A stretch of 64,000 nucleotides of DNA. Source: Pseudohalocynthiibacter aestuariivivens (lineage in GTDB: Bacteria; Pseudomonadota; Alphaproteobacteria; Rhodobacterales; Rhodobacteraceae). Location of the stretch: assembly GCF_011040495.1 (NCBI RefSeq), contig NZ_CP049037.1:2418001-2482000 (forward strand). Reading direction: 5' to 3'. Of this stretch, positions 26,139 through 34,726 are shown piece by piece (position 1 is the stretch's first letter; the number at the start of each line of letters is the position of its first letter). Made by a program: the position numbers and the translations under genes. Below the pieces are notes generated by a model. It was given only the letters and a program-made list of their open reading frames with translations. It was not told the DNA's origin and searched no databases.

Positions 26139-26576
26139 ATGATAAGACGCGTCGGCCCATCACCCGATCCAAACATCCGTTATCGTCTGCGTCCGGGGGT
26201 TTATGCGATCTTACCAATGCGGGGCGGGCTGCTGGTTACCCTCCAGACAGATCCGGGGCCAGAACTGCAACTGCCCGGCGGTGGCATTGATCCCGGCGAA
26301 TCGCCCCTGCGCGCGCTACATCGCGAAGTTTTCGAAGAAACCGGCTGGCATATCTCAGCACCGCGGCGGTTGGGCGCGTTCCGGCGGTTCATCTATATGC
26401 CCGAATACGATATGTGGGCCGAAAAAATCTGCACCATCTATCGTGCACGTCCCGTCAGGCAGATCGGCCCCCCATCCGAGCCGGATCATACACCGATGGT
26501 GATCAGTGCGGCGCATGCCGCTACCGAACTGGGCAATTCCGGCGATAGGCTCTTTGTGACAAAGCATTGCCTCTAG
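26139..26576 (+). CDS. Nudix hydrolase, unknown substrate
   Basis: The 145-residue protein has a complete Nudix box, GGGIDPGESPLRALHREV followed by FEETGW, preceded by LLVTLQTDPGPELQLPGG. Nudix enzymes cleave nucleoside diphosphates linked to another group. The rest (FRRFIYMPEYDMWAEKICTIYRARPV) does not point to one substrate. A strong AAGGGGGGCGGA site precedes the ATG at 26139. A longer frame upstream runs antisense through hslO and is rejected. It is the third Nudix gene in the window and is divergent from hslO. Confidence 0.85.
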   Translation: MIRRVGPSPDPNIRYRLRPGVYAILPMRGGLLVTLQTDPGPELQLPGGGIDPGESPLRALHREVFEETGWHISAPRRLGAFRRFIYMPEYDMWAEKICTIYRARPVRQIGPPSEPDHTPMVISAAHAATELGNSGDRLFVTKHCL

Positions 26577-26591
26577 CGTGATCGTCCAAGC

Positions 26592-27869
26592 CTATTTCCC
26601 CGATGGCGGCGCCTTGATTTCCAGCAGAACGGCAGACACATCGTCTTTAAAACTGTCGCTATCAGCGAACCCTGTCAGCTTCCATACCAACGACTCCAGC
26701 ATAGCCATGCCGCGCGTCTGACGTAACTCACCCATCAACCGGGCCAGCCCCTCGTCATCCAGCAGCGCACCCTGTGGATCATGGCACTCGGACACACCAT
26801 CGGAATAGATCATCAATCGGTCGCCACCATTCAGCTGGGCCTCGAAACAGGAATATTCTGCACCCACAATCAGTCCTACGGGCAACCCGCCATCGCCGAC
26901 AAACTCTACCTTGCCATCAGCGCGCTGGATCACCGGGCAGGGATGCCCAGCCTGACACATCCTCGCCCGCCCCGTACCAAGATCAACGTCAGCCAAAAGC
27001 AGGGTAAAATAATGTTCCGTTTCCATCTCGCTCAGGATCAGATGATTTAGGGCGGCAACTGTCTCGCTCGGCGGTCGCGGCTCATACTCTCCTTTGGCGT
27101 TGCGACGCAGGGCGATATTCTGTGACGGGTTGGTGGCGGACAAGTACCCCGCCAAACGCGCCGTCATCAGCGCAGAACTGATGCCATGACCCGACACGTC
27201 GATCCCGTATAGCCCAACCCGCATTTCGTTGATCGGAAACATGCCGACCAGATCGCCGCCCACATGCCCGCTGGACCGCAGTAGCAAAGACACCTCGGCA
27301 GCGCCAAAATCACGATGTCGCTCGGCTACCAGCGATTGTTGCAGTTTCTTGGCCTCGATCAGATCGCTGTCCAGCAGGTCATAAACGCCCTGCAATTCCA
27401 GCAGCGTTGACTCGACCAGACGGTTTTTTTCCACCAGCTCACGCTCTATTCTCAGGATACGTTCGCCCGCAGAAATACGCGCGCGCAACTCGCCCGCGTT
27501 GACGGGTTTTGTCAGAAAATCATCAGCACCGGCATCCAATCCATAGGCAACCTCGCCCTTTTCGGACTTCGACGTGAGAAGGATAAAATAACCATAGGAA
27601 TCGCGCGCCATCGCGCGGAATTCCCGACAGAATTCCAGACCGGTCATTCCCGGCATCATCCAGTCACTTAGGACCAGATCAGGCGGGTTCGCCTGGCAAA
27701 TATCCAGCGCCTCGCGCCCCGATGCAGCCTCCGAAATCTCGAATCCCCATTTGCGCAGGGATGCTGTCAGAATTCGGCGTTGTAATCGACTGTCATCGAC
27801 AACAAGCACATGCCGGATCGCGGGACGGTCCGATGCGGGTTCGTCAGAAAATGGTAGCGCACATGACAC
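26592..27869 (-). CDS. Response regulator with PP2C-type (RsbU/SpoIIE-like) serine phosphatase output
   Basis: The 425-residue protein starts with a receiver domain: acidic pair Asp25-Asp26, phosphoacceptor Asp69 (LVLSDWMMPGMTG), Thr99 and Lys121 (FLTKP). A helical linker (about 130-180) follows, then an RsbU/SpoIIE-type phosphatase domain with GHVGGDLVGMFP, GIDVSGHGISSALMTARL, LLLADVDLGTGRARMCQAGHP and MIYSDGVSECHDP. Such proteins dephosphorylate anti-sigma factor antagonists in partner-switching systems. No anti-sigma or STAS gene lies nearby. GTG start with AAGGGG upstream. Divergent from an Hpt protein that may pass phosphate to it. Confidence 0.92.
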   Translation of the reverse strand: MSCALPFSDEPASDRPAIRHVLVVDDSRLQRRILTASLRKWGFEISEAASGREALDICQANPPDLVLSDWMMPGMTGLEFCREFRAMARDSYGYFILLTSKSEKGEVAYGLDAGADDFLTKPVNAGELRARISAGERILRIERELVEKNRLVESTLLELQGVYDLLDSDLIEAKKLQQSLVAERHRDFGAAEVSLLLRSSGHVGGDLVGMFPINEMRVGLYGIDVSGHGISSALMTARLAGYLSATNPSQNIALRRNAKGEYEPRPPSETVAALNHLILSEMETEHYFTLLLADVDLGTGRARMCQAGHPCPVIQRADGKVEFVGDGGLPVGLIVGAEYSCFEAQLNGGDRLMIYSDGVSECHDPQGALLDDEGLARLMGELRQTRGMAMLESLVWKLTGFADSDSFKDDVSAVLLEIKAPPSGK

Positions 27870-28035
27870 CTTTCACCCCTTACTCTGCCCCCGCACGAAT
27901 AGATATCCCAACGCGCGTTAACGAGGTGTGAATGCTAAAATTCGCTGCAATCCGGGCCCCTTGCCACATGAATCGTAACATCATGTTAACGCCGATCCCC
28001 GCAGACTGACGTTTTGGCAAGCGTTCGGGTGCGCC

Positions 28036-28368
28036 ATGATTGACTGGTCAAGGGTTGCGGAATTGCACGACGAAATCGGCGCAGAGGATTTCGGCGATGT
28101 GGTCGAGCTGTTCCTTGAAGAGGTTCAAGAAGAAATCGGAAAACTACGCGCCGGTGAGCCACCCAAAGAATGGGAAGCAATGCTTCACTTTCTCAAGGGC
28201 AGTGCGCTGAACCTAGGATTTCTTCATTTCTCAGACTTGTGCCAGACAGGTGAAACTGCCGCAGCCCATGCTGAGTTTGAACAAATCAACATCGTCAATA
28301 TCCTAGAGTCCTTCGATGCGTCCTGTGTCGAATTTCTCGCTGGGCTGGACCGTCTGCACTCTACCTGA
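28036..28368 (+). CDS. Histidine phosphotransfer (Hpt) domain protein
   Basis: The 110-residue all-helical protein has the Hpt signature AMLHFLKGSALNLGF with phosphorylatable His51, followed by LCQTGETAAAHAEF. It should relay phosphate between a hybrid kinase and a receiver. The only receiver nearby is the divergent response regulator/phosphatase, a natural partner. No histidine kinase gene is present in the window. The stop codon sits in a short palindrome (TGACGG-GTA-CCGTCA, 28366-28380) that also contains the convergent ilvA stop. Confidence 0.9.
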   Translation: MIDWSRVAELHDEIGAEDFGDVVELFLEEVQEEIGKLRAGEPPKEWEAMLHFLKGSALNLGFLHFSDLCQTGETAAAHAEFEQINIVNILESFDASCVEFLAGLDRLHST

Positions 28369-28377
28369 CGGGTACCG

Positions 28378-29625
28378 TCAAATCAGGAATTCTGCCAGCA
28401 CTTCGTCGTTGGTTATATCACGAAATTCGAAATCCTGCGCGCGCAGGGCGGCCTGCAGACGTGCGAAATTCTCCTCATGCGCAGTTTCGATCCCGATTAA
28501 AACCGATCCAAAATTGCGTGCGGACTTCTTGAGATACTCAAACCGGGCAATATCGTCATCGGGTCCCAGCAGTGACAGAAAATCCTTTAGCGCTCCGGGC
28601 CGCTGCGGCATCCGTAAAATAAAATATTTCTTAACGCCGGAGTATCGCTGAGCGCGTTCCTTTACCTCGGGCAGCCGCTCGAAATCGAAATTGCCGCCCG
28701 ACGTGACGCACACGACCGTCTTGCCCTTGATACGGTTGCGCATATCCTTCAAAGCGTCCACCGCCAGCGCTCCGGCAGGTTCCAGCACAATCCCTTCGAT
28801 GTTCAACATCTCGATCATGGTGGTGCATAGCCGATCCTCGGCAATCGTGATTGCCTGCCCCGGATCAAGGTGCTGCAATCGGGCGAATGTCCGCGCGCCC
28901 ACCTGCGCCACCGCCGCGCCGTCGGCAAAACTATTCACGTGGTTCAGTCGGACCGGCGTACCCGCCCGCAAGGCAGCGTTTAGACATGCGCCCCCCTCTG
29001 GTTCGACCAGCGTTACATCCGAGCCATCACCGACATAGCTGCAAACCCCCGCCGACAGACCGCCACCGCCCACCGGCATGACAATATGATCGGGCAACCC
29101 GCCCAATTCGCGCTCGATCTCGACCGCTACCGAGGCTTGGCCCTCGATCACGTCTTCATCGTCAAAAGGCGATAGAAAATGCCCACCAATTTTAGCGCAA
29201 TAGGCTTGTGCAGCGGTGAGCGTAATGTCGAAATAGTCCCCCGTCAGCTCGATCCGGATCGCGTCCCCACCAAATGTCTGGGTCTTGCCAATTTTCTGCT
29301 GTGGTGTGGTCACGGGCATGTAAATCACACCTTCGACACCAAAATGACGGCACATAAAGGCAACGCCCTGCGCATGATTTCCCGCACTGGCGCAGACAAA
29401 AATCGGCGCAACACCTCCTTCGGGAACTGCATCCAGCACCTTGCGCATCGCATTGAATGCGCCGCGCAGCTTGTAGGATCGAACCGGGGTCAGGTCCTCG
29501 CGCTTCAACAGGATGTTGGCGTCATACCGCTCGCTCAGATGTTCATTGCGCTGCAACGGTGTCGCATCGAAAACCGGTCGCATCGCTGCCTCGGCAGTGC
29601 GGGCTCTGTCTTGAAAATCGCTCAT
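28378..29625 (-). CDS. ilvA: Threonine ammonia-lyase (threonine dehydratase)
   Basis: Converts threonine to 2-oxobutanoate and ammonia, the first committed step to isoleucine. The 415-residue protein has the PLP lysine in PVRSYKLRGAFNAM (Lys52), the CASAGNHAQGVA motif and the phosphate-binding loop PVGGGGLSAGV. A single C-terminal ACT-like domain (YFILRMPQRPGALKDFL, about 325-415) makes it shorter than the two-domain E. coli enzyme. Start at ATG 29625. A longer frame to 29721 overlaps the neighbouring membrane protein gene and is rejected. Confidence 0.94.
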   Translation of the reverse strand: MSDFQDRARTAEAAMRPVFDATPLQRNEHLSERYDANILLKREDLTPVRSYKLRGAFNAMRKVLDAVPEGGVAPIFVCASAGNHAQGVAFMCRHFGVEGVIYMPVTTPQQKIGKTQTFGGDAIRIELTGDYFDITLTAAQAYCAKIGGHFLSPFDDEDVIEGQASVAVEIERELGGLPDHIVMPVGGGGLSAGVCSYVGDGSDVTLVEPEGGACLNAALRAGTPVRLNHVNSFADGAAVAQVGARTFARLQHLDPGQAITIAEDRLCTTMIEMLNIEGIVLEPAGALAVDALKDMRNRIKGKTVVCVTSGGNFDFERLPEVKERAQRYSGVKKYFILRMPQRPGALKDFLSLLGPDDDIARFEYLKKSARNFGSVLIGIETAHEENFARLQAALRAQDFEFRDITNDEVLAEFLI

Positions 29626-29693
29626 GCGCCCTGCCTGCCCGATCCCTCGCAACCACGCAAGTGGGGACGTGCAAAGCATACCCAAGAATACCG

Positions 29694-30452
29694 TTAGTCG
29701 AGCGGCCGCCCCTCGACCCAATGACCATAGATCGTGGTCAGAATACTAACGTTGATCAGGCTCAGAACGAAGGTCAGTACTCCGAAAACGATCAGCCCCA
29801 GCGCACCATTTATATCCGCCGCACCGGCGACGGTGGCATCCAGCACGCGGCTGGCCGCATAGCGAAACACCATCACCATGAGGATCGTCAAGCTCGCCCC
29901 TTGCGTGGCCACCAGAACCTCGGCAAGTCCCATCTTTCGCCCCACCGCCGCGGCAGGCAGGATCGGGCTGATCCGGTAAACCACAAATGCCAGCAAGGCG
30001 ACACCGAGGACGAAGATGTTGAACATAGCCTCGCCCAGAATCGCCGTCACGAAAACCATCACAAACAGGGCAACTATCCCTATGCCGAACAGCCACGTCG
30101 CCGCGCGCAGATATGCGATGGACTCTTCGCGGTGCAGCGGTGGCAGCCAGCCTTTGGGGTACTCCTCCAACAGAATGAACCGATGCCAGCTCACAAAGAA
30201 CCAGATTGTGGCAAATACCCAGAGCAGCATCAGCAAAAACGCCTCTTCACTGGCAAAGGCATTCAGCACCACCTGCTCGAATGATAGGGCATGCGCCATC
30301 GACCAGATCGGTCCATCATGTATCCGCAGGATCACCGTCGCGACAATCATCAGCATCACAGGGGCCAGTCCGATCTGCACAGCCTCGCGCCGATTGCCCC
30401 AAACCATGCGCAGCGCATGAATGATCACTTTCAGTCCTGTCATTCTCGCCAT
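29694..30452 (-). CDS. Integral membrane protein of unknown function
   Basis: The 252-residue product has about six hydrophobic segments (for example LAPVMLMIVATVILRI, FLLMLLWVFATIWFFV, WLFGIGIVALFVMVFVTAIL and LIVFGVLTFVLSLINVSIL). A conserved-looking loop WHRFILLEEYPKGWLPPLH lies between segments two and three. It resembles the many uncharacterised membrane proteins of alphaproteobacteria that carry this WHRFVLLEE-like loop, but I cannot give a function. It is divergent from argG and lies upstream of ilvA on the same strand, 68 nt from the chosen ilvA start. Confidence 0.8.
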   Translation of the reverse strand: MARMTGLKVIIHALRMVWGNRREAVQIGLAPVMLMIVATVILRIHDGPIWSMAHALSFEQVVLNAFASEEAFLLMLLWVFATIWFFVSWHRFILLEEYPKGWLPPLHREESIAYLRAATWLFGIGIVALFVMVFVTAILGEAMFNIFVLGVALLAFVVYRISPILPAAAVGRKMGLAEVLVATQGASLTILMVMVFRYAASRVLDATVAGAADINGALGLIVFGVLTFVLSLINVSILTTIYGHWVEGRPLD

Positions 30453-30575
30453 GTCTCCGCGCAGGTATTTCTCATATCTCGACCATAGATGCCCACACAG
30501 GGCAAGTATGGCTTCCCTTGCCCCTATGTAAAAAAACAGCTAACTCCCAGCGCGACCCTGACAAAGGAAAGACTG

Positions 30576-31802
30576 ATGTCCGCGCCCAAGAAAGTTGTGC
30601 TGGCCTATTCCGGCGGCCTCGATACCTCGATCATCCTCAAATGGCTTCAGACCGAATATGGTTGCGAGGTGGTGACGTTCACTGCCGATCTCGGTCAAGG
30701 CGAAGAACTGGAACCCGCTCGCGAAAAGGCGGTGATGCTGGGGATCAACCCCGACAACATCTATATTGAGGACGTGCGCGAGGAATTCGTGCGCGATTTC
30801 GTCTTTCCGATGTTCCGCGCCAACGCACTATACGAGGGGCTGTATCTGCTCGGCACCTCCATCGCCCGACCGCTGATTTCCAAACGGCTGGTTGAGATTG
30901 CCGCAATGACCGGTGCCGATGCGGTCGCCCACGGCGCCACCGGCAAGGGCAACGATCAGGTTCGGTTCGAATTGGCCGCCTATGCCCTGAACCCCGATAT
31001 CAAGATGATCGCACCATGGCGGGAATGGGACCTGACCTCTCGTACACGCCTGCTGGATTTTGCCGAGAAAAACCAGATCCCGATCGCCAAGGACAAACGC
31101 GGCGAAGCACCATTCAGCGTCGATGCCAACCTGTTGCACACCTCGTCAGAGGGCAAAGTGCTGGAAGATCCGGCAGAGGCCGCACCCGATTACGTGTATC
31201 AGCGTACCGTCGCGCCAGAAGATGCACCAGATACACCCGAATTCATCGAAGTCGGCTTTGAGCGCGGCGATGCGGTCAGCATCAATGGCGAGGCGCTCAG
31301 CCCCGCGACAATCCTGACACGTCTGAACGAGTTGGGTGGCAAACACGGTATCGGACGTCTGGATTTCGTCGAAAACCGCTTTGTCGGGATGAAGTCACGC
31401 GGCATCTACGAAACCCCCGGCGGCACCGTCCTGCTAGAGGCGCATCGCGGCATCGAGCAGATCACGCTGGATAGCGGCGCAGGTCACTTAAAGGACAGCC
31501 TGATGCCTCGCTATGCCGAGTTGATCTATAACGGCTTTTGGTTCAGTCCCGAACGCGAGATGCTACAGGCCGCCATCGACAAGAGTCAGGAGCATGTGAC
31601 CGGTACCGTGCGGTTGAAACTCTACAAAGGTGCTGCCGCCTGCGTCGGTCGCTGGTCAGATCATTCGCTCTATTCCGAGGCGCATGTGACGTTCGAGGAT
31701 GACGCCGGTGCTTACGATCAGAAAGATGCGGCAGGCTTCATTCAACTGAACGCGTTGCGTCTGAAACTTCTGGCGGCTCGGAATCGTCGTTTGAAGGGCT
31801 GA
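30576..31802 (+). CDS. argG: Argininosuccinate synthase
   Basis: Joins citrulline and aspartate with ATP in arginine biosynthesis. The 408-residue protein has the PP-loop AYSGGLDTS at 10-18, the second signature [14 protein letters not shown], and the citrulline/aspartate site elements typical of the family ([26 protein letters not shown]). The ATG at 30576 has GGAAAG upstream. The longer frame from 30489 is not supported. Its last 65 nt overlap, in antisense, the end of the next gene on the minus strand, an unusual arrangement for this core gene. Confidence 0.97.
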   Translation: MSAPKKVVLAYSGGLDTSIILKWLQTEYGCEVVTFTADLGQGEELEPAREKAVMLGINPDNIYIEDVREEFVRDFVFPMFRANALYEGLYLLGTSIARPLISKRLVEIAAMTGADAVAHGATGKGNDQVRFELAAYALNPDIKMIAPWREWDLTSRTRLLDFAEKNQIPIAKDKRGEAPFSVDANLLHTSSEGKVLEDPAEAAPDYVYQRTVAPEDAPDTPEFIEVGFERGDAVSINGEALSPATILTRLNELGGKHGIGRLDFVENRFVGMKSRGIYETPGGTVLLEAHRGIEQITLDSGAGHLKDSLMPRYAELIYNGFWFSPEREMLQAAIDKSQEHVTGTVRLKLYKGAAACVGRWSDHSLYSEAHVTFEDDAGAYDQKDAAGFIQLNALRLKLLAARNRRLKG

Positions 31803-32268
31803 GGTTTTCGGCAGGCACCTCATCCACATCTTGCGCGCTGTCTTCGGGATTATCCTCAACCGGCAGCGCGCGGCGCTGCTGCGACGTGTTAGACTGATCC
31901 AGCGCCCGGACCAGCGTATCCTGCACTGATCCACGCACTACCGCAGTGCCGCCCGGACCCATGACCATCTCTTGTGAGGTGATCCGCAATAGTGGGGCCG
32001 ACAGCCGTGCCATGCCCGTGGCATTTGGCGTCTCAACAACACCGCGTCGGATCAACTGAGCAAATAGCCGCCGTGCCGTGTTATGCCGCACACCGACCTG
32101 ATCCGCGATCATATCTACCGATATGTCCGTTCTCGCATGTGCCAGCGCCACGGCAAAAATGTAGCGGCTACGTGCAACCGGTACTGCCGCCTTGCCCAGC
32201 GCCGGTAACGGAGCGACAGCGGCCACGCCAGAACCAAAGAGAGCTTGGGTAAATTCGCGTCTGTTCAT
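31738..32268 (-). CDS. Exported protein with a winged-helix-like segment, unknown function
   Basis: The 176-residue product starts [21 protein letters not shown], which reads as a twin-arginine type signal peptide. Residues about 36-85 look like a helix-turn-helix unit ([30 protein letters not shown]). A linker follows, and the tail is very acidic and Ser/Asp/Glu-rich ([18 protein letters not shown]). An exported DNA-binding-like fold is odd; it may be a protein-binding variant of the fold. I recall comparable roseobacter proteins with no known function. The stop lies inside argG (65-nt convergent overlap). There is no good ribosome binding site. Confidence 0.65.
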   Translation of the reverse strand: MNRREFTQALFGSGVAAVAPLPALGKAAVPVARSRYIFAVALAHARTDISVDMIADQVGVRHNTARRLFAQLIRRGVVETPNATGMARLSAPLLRITSQEMVMGPGGTAVVRGSVQDTLVRALDQSNTSQQRRALPVEDNPEDSAQDVDEVPAENLSPSNDDSEPPEVSDATRSVE

Positions 32269-32348
32269 GAGTTCGATGTGGAAAGGACATTGTGACTATT
32301 CACGGGGAATTTTGGTCCGAGTGGTTCAGATTACGACCAATTCACGCG

Positions 32349-32379
32349 AAAAAGGCGACCCGAACAGATGGGTCGCCTT
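32349..32379 (-). terminator. Rho-independent terminator of the DUF7282-like gene
   Basis: A perfect 10-bp stem, AAGGCGACCC/GGGTCGCCTT, with an 8-nt loop is followed by a five-T run on the minus strand. It lies about 75 nt downstream of the stop at 32453. Confidence 0.9.
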
Positions 32380-32452
32380 CACTCATATTGGCAGCACTCG
32401 TAACTGTACTCGTACGCTCGCCCTCAACTGGGGCGATCTCTTCACGCGCGCG

Positions 32453-32866
32453 TTACTGCGCAGTGATGACCTGCATGACCAGTTTACCGTCTGGTTTGAC
32501 TGGTCCATCTTCCTTGGCGCCCAAGGTGTATTCAAAGATGCCGGTTTTCATGCCGCCTGCTTCGGAATGAACCATCAGCATCAACATATCGCCCGACTTG
32601 ACCTCTTCGGTCAGGATCGCGGCAACGTCCATGTTTTCACCCGCACGCAATGGCGCGTGCCCGACCACCGGACCCGGCTTCATGTCTTCGCCGGTGCGGT
32701 GCACAACCAGCCAACCATTCTCGGCTGCGGCGACGCTTTCTGCGCTGACAATCCCGTTCGACACATCCTGATCAGATGCCTCAACCTTTGGCGCCATTGC
32801 ATGCGCCGCCGCATTAGCGATACCGGCGCTCAGGGTAAGGGCAGCGATACTGTAAAAAACTTTCAT
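32453..32866 (-). CDS. Periplasmic DUF7282-like protein
   Basis: The 137-residue product has a signal peptide (MKVFYSIAALTLSAGIANAAAH) and then one beta-rich domain with the pattern NGWLVVHRTGEDMKPGPVVG, HAPLRAGENMDVAAIL, and GDMLMLMVHSE near the end. This pattern, with a paired histidine-containing strand, resembles DUF7282 proteins. It should be periplasmic. A clear GGAG site precedes the ATG at 32866 and a strong terminator follows. No function is known to me; the conserved histidines and methionine-rich stretches could suggest metal binding, but that is speculation. Confidence 0.72.
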   Translation of the reverse strand: MKVFYSIAALTLSAGIANAAAHAMAPKVEASDQDVSNGIVSAESVAAAENGWLVVHRTGEDMKPGPVVGHAPLRAGENMDVAAILTEEVKSGDMLMLMVHSEAGGMKTGIFEYTLGAKEDGPVKPDGKLVMQVITAQ

Positions 32867-33203
32867 TTCGATCTCCTCCATTGCTTCACAGCGCATGGAT
32901 GGGATCACCCGATATTGCGCCGCGATTACCAACAGTCACGTAGATCAGGCATGCAGAGTTTCAGTTCCATAAGATTAAATTTCATATTTTTTATAAGATA
33001 TTGATTTTTCGTAGTTATAATTGATCGAAACCACAGATCAATCAACACTCCCCACTGCGATTGTTACAGATCGTGGCCCTATTTTGGCTAAATTCCCTCT
33101 ACCCGGTAAACTGCAGTCACCTGCGCGTGACATCGTGTTTCGCCGTATTGGCGGCGCCGTCCACTTCGGTCATGCTGAGCCCAAGTCAAGGAGGATCAGC
33201 ACC
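32867..33203. other. Gene-free divergent gap between the DUF7282-like gene and msrA
   Basis: This 337-nt gap has no convincing gene. The middle (about 32,965-33,030) is strongly AT-rich, with several TATAAT-like words but no well-spaced -35/-10 pair. A perfect inverted repeat lies at 33020-33042. The right end holds the AAGGAGGAT ribosome binding site of msrA. Confidence 0.6.
33020..33042. promoter_or_regulatory. Inverted repeat, candidate operator
   Basis: ATTGATC and GATCAAT are perfect 7-bp inverse repeats with a 9-nt spacer, beside the AT-rich centre of the divergent gap upstream of msrA. Size and position fit an operator for a dimeric regulator. Confidence 0.4.
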
Positions 33204-33872
33204 ATGACGCGTGCAATTACAAAATTGAAAACACTACTTCTGGGCGGGTTGATCGTGGTCGGCTTTTTCGCCCAAGGCAAACACGCCCATGCAGCAGGCA
33301 CCGAGGTGCTGACCGTTGCAGGCGGGTGTTTCTGGTGCGTCGAGGCAGATTTCGAAGCTGTCCCCGGCGTCAGCGAAGCAGTGTCGGGTTATACAGGCGG
33401 CACGACCAAAAACCCCAGCTACAAGGATGTCACCCGCGGCGGCACCGGCCACTATGAGGCGGTGCAAATCATGTATGATCCGGCCCGCGTCAGTCGTGAT
33501 ACTCTGCTGTCAATGTTTCTGCGCTCGGTCGACCCCACCGATGCGGGCGGCCAGTTCTGTGACCGTGGGGACAGCTATCGTACAGCGATCTTTGTGAATG
33601 GTGCAGCGGAAAAAGCCGGCGCAAATGCCGCCATTGCCAACGCCCAAGACGCACTGGGCCAAAAGATCGTAACGCCGGTGCTCCCCCTCCAGACTTTCTA
33701 CAAGGCCGAAGATTATCACCAGGATTACTACAAGAGTCGTAGCCTCGTCGTGACCCGGTTCGGGCCCAAGCGCCAGTCAGAAGCCTATAAACGCTATCGA
33801 AGCGCGTGTGGTCGTGACGAGCGGGTAAAAGCGCTCTGGGGCAGTGCCGCGCCCTTTGTCAAAGGTCACTGA
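33204..33872 (+). CDS. msrA: Peptide methionine (S)-S-oxide reductase MsrA, exported form
   Basis: Reduces methionine S-sulfoxide in proteins. The 222-residue protein has an N-terminal signal peptide ([22 protein letters not shown]), so repair should occur in the periplasm rather than the cytoplasm. The catalytic motif [11 protein letters not shown] holds Cys42. Also present are [28 protein letters not shown] and EDYHQDYY. Further cysteines in [11 protein letters not shown] and YRSACGR may act as resolving residues. A near-perfect AAGGAGGA site precedes the ATG at 33204. The stop overlaps the end of the convergent kinase gene by 7 nt. Confidence 0.93.
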   Translation: MTRAITKLKTLLLGGLIVVGFFAQGKHAHAAGTEVLTVAGGCFWCVEADFEAVPGVSEAVSGYTGGTTKNPSYKDVTRGGTGHYEAVQIMYDPARVSRDTLLSMFLRSVDPTDAGGQFCDRGDSYRTAIFVNGAAEKAGANAAIANAQDALGQKIVTPVLPLQTFYKAEDYHQDYYKSRSLVVTRFGPKRQSEAYKRYRSACGRDERVKALWGSAAPFVKGH

Positions 33873-34726
33873 CCAAGAAACCGATGGACCTCTGGCAGAG
33901 TGGGGATCGCTTCGGCGGTTCCTTTTCTCTGTACCATCAGCGCCGCAGCAGCAGATGCCTGACGCAACGCCTGGGGCACGTCCATCCCCTGAGCAAGCGC
34001 CGCGACGGTATAGCCAGCAAACGTATCCCCCGCGCCCGTCGTATCGACAACAGGAACCGCAAAGGCAGGCACCTCTACCGGCGCTTTGCCCTGCTCCAGA
34101 AAAACAGCGCCTGCTGCCCCTTTGGTGATGATGGTTCGTAGCGTCGACATGCCCTGCGCACCTGTTTCCAATTGCGCCGCTTCAACCTCGTTGAGGATCA
34201 GCAAATCAATCAATGGGATAACTGCGCGCACAGCCTCGGGATCAAACGGCGCGGCAGAATAGGCCACTTTTGCCCCTCTTTCTCGCGCCGACAATGCCGC
34301 TTCGACCTGACAATTTGTCTCGTTCTGCATCATCAGCCAGTCACCCCGCCCAGCCTCTGCCAGTGCCTTTGTGACCTGCTCCTCGTCTACCGTCCGGTTG
34401 GCACCCGGATAGAGCACAATGACATTTTCACCTTGGTCGTCCACAGTGATGATCGCATGCCCCGATGGCGCGGGTTTGACTGCGATATGCCGTGTTCCCA
34501 CGCCATACCCATTCAACAGGTCAACCATCCAGCTGCCATCGGCACCGACCGCACCGATATGCACCACTTCTGCTCCCGCCAGTGCTGCCGCAACGGACTG
34601 GTTGGCCCCCTTACCGCCCAGACCGGAAAAATGCGCAGCGACGGCCAGTGTCTCTCCCGGTTGCGGTAAATGCGGTACCCGGTAAAATCGGTCCGCATTT
34701 ATCGAGCCAAGGTTATAGACTGTCAT
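33866..34726 (-). CDS. rbsK: PfkB-family sugar kinase, ribokinase-like
   Basis: The 286-residue protein has the ribokinase entry motif [20 protein letters not shown], the sugar-binding [16 protein letters not shown], and the PfkB signature [12 protein letters not shown] with the catalytic aspartate. It phosphorylates a pentose or a related sugar; ribose is the best guess, but no ribose transporter or other sugar gene is near. The start ATG overlaps the maeB stop by 4 nt, so the two share a transcript. The symbol is by resemblance. Confidence 0.82.
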   Translation of the reverse strand: MTVYNLGSINADRFYRVPHLPQPGETLAVAAHFSGLGGKGANQSVAAALAGAEVVHIGAVGADGSWMVDLLNGYGVGTRHIAVKPAPSGHAIITVDDQGENVIVLYPGANRTVDEEQVTKALAEAGRGDWLMMQNETNCQVEAALSARERGAKVAYSAAPFDPEAVRAVIPLIDLLILNEVEAAQLETGAQGMSTLRTIITKGAAGAVFLEQGKAPVEVPAFAVPVVDTTGAGDTFAGYTVAALAQGMDVPQALRQASAAAALMVQRKGTAEAIPTLPEVHRFLGQ

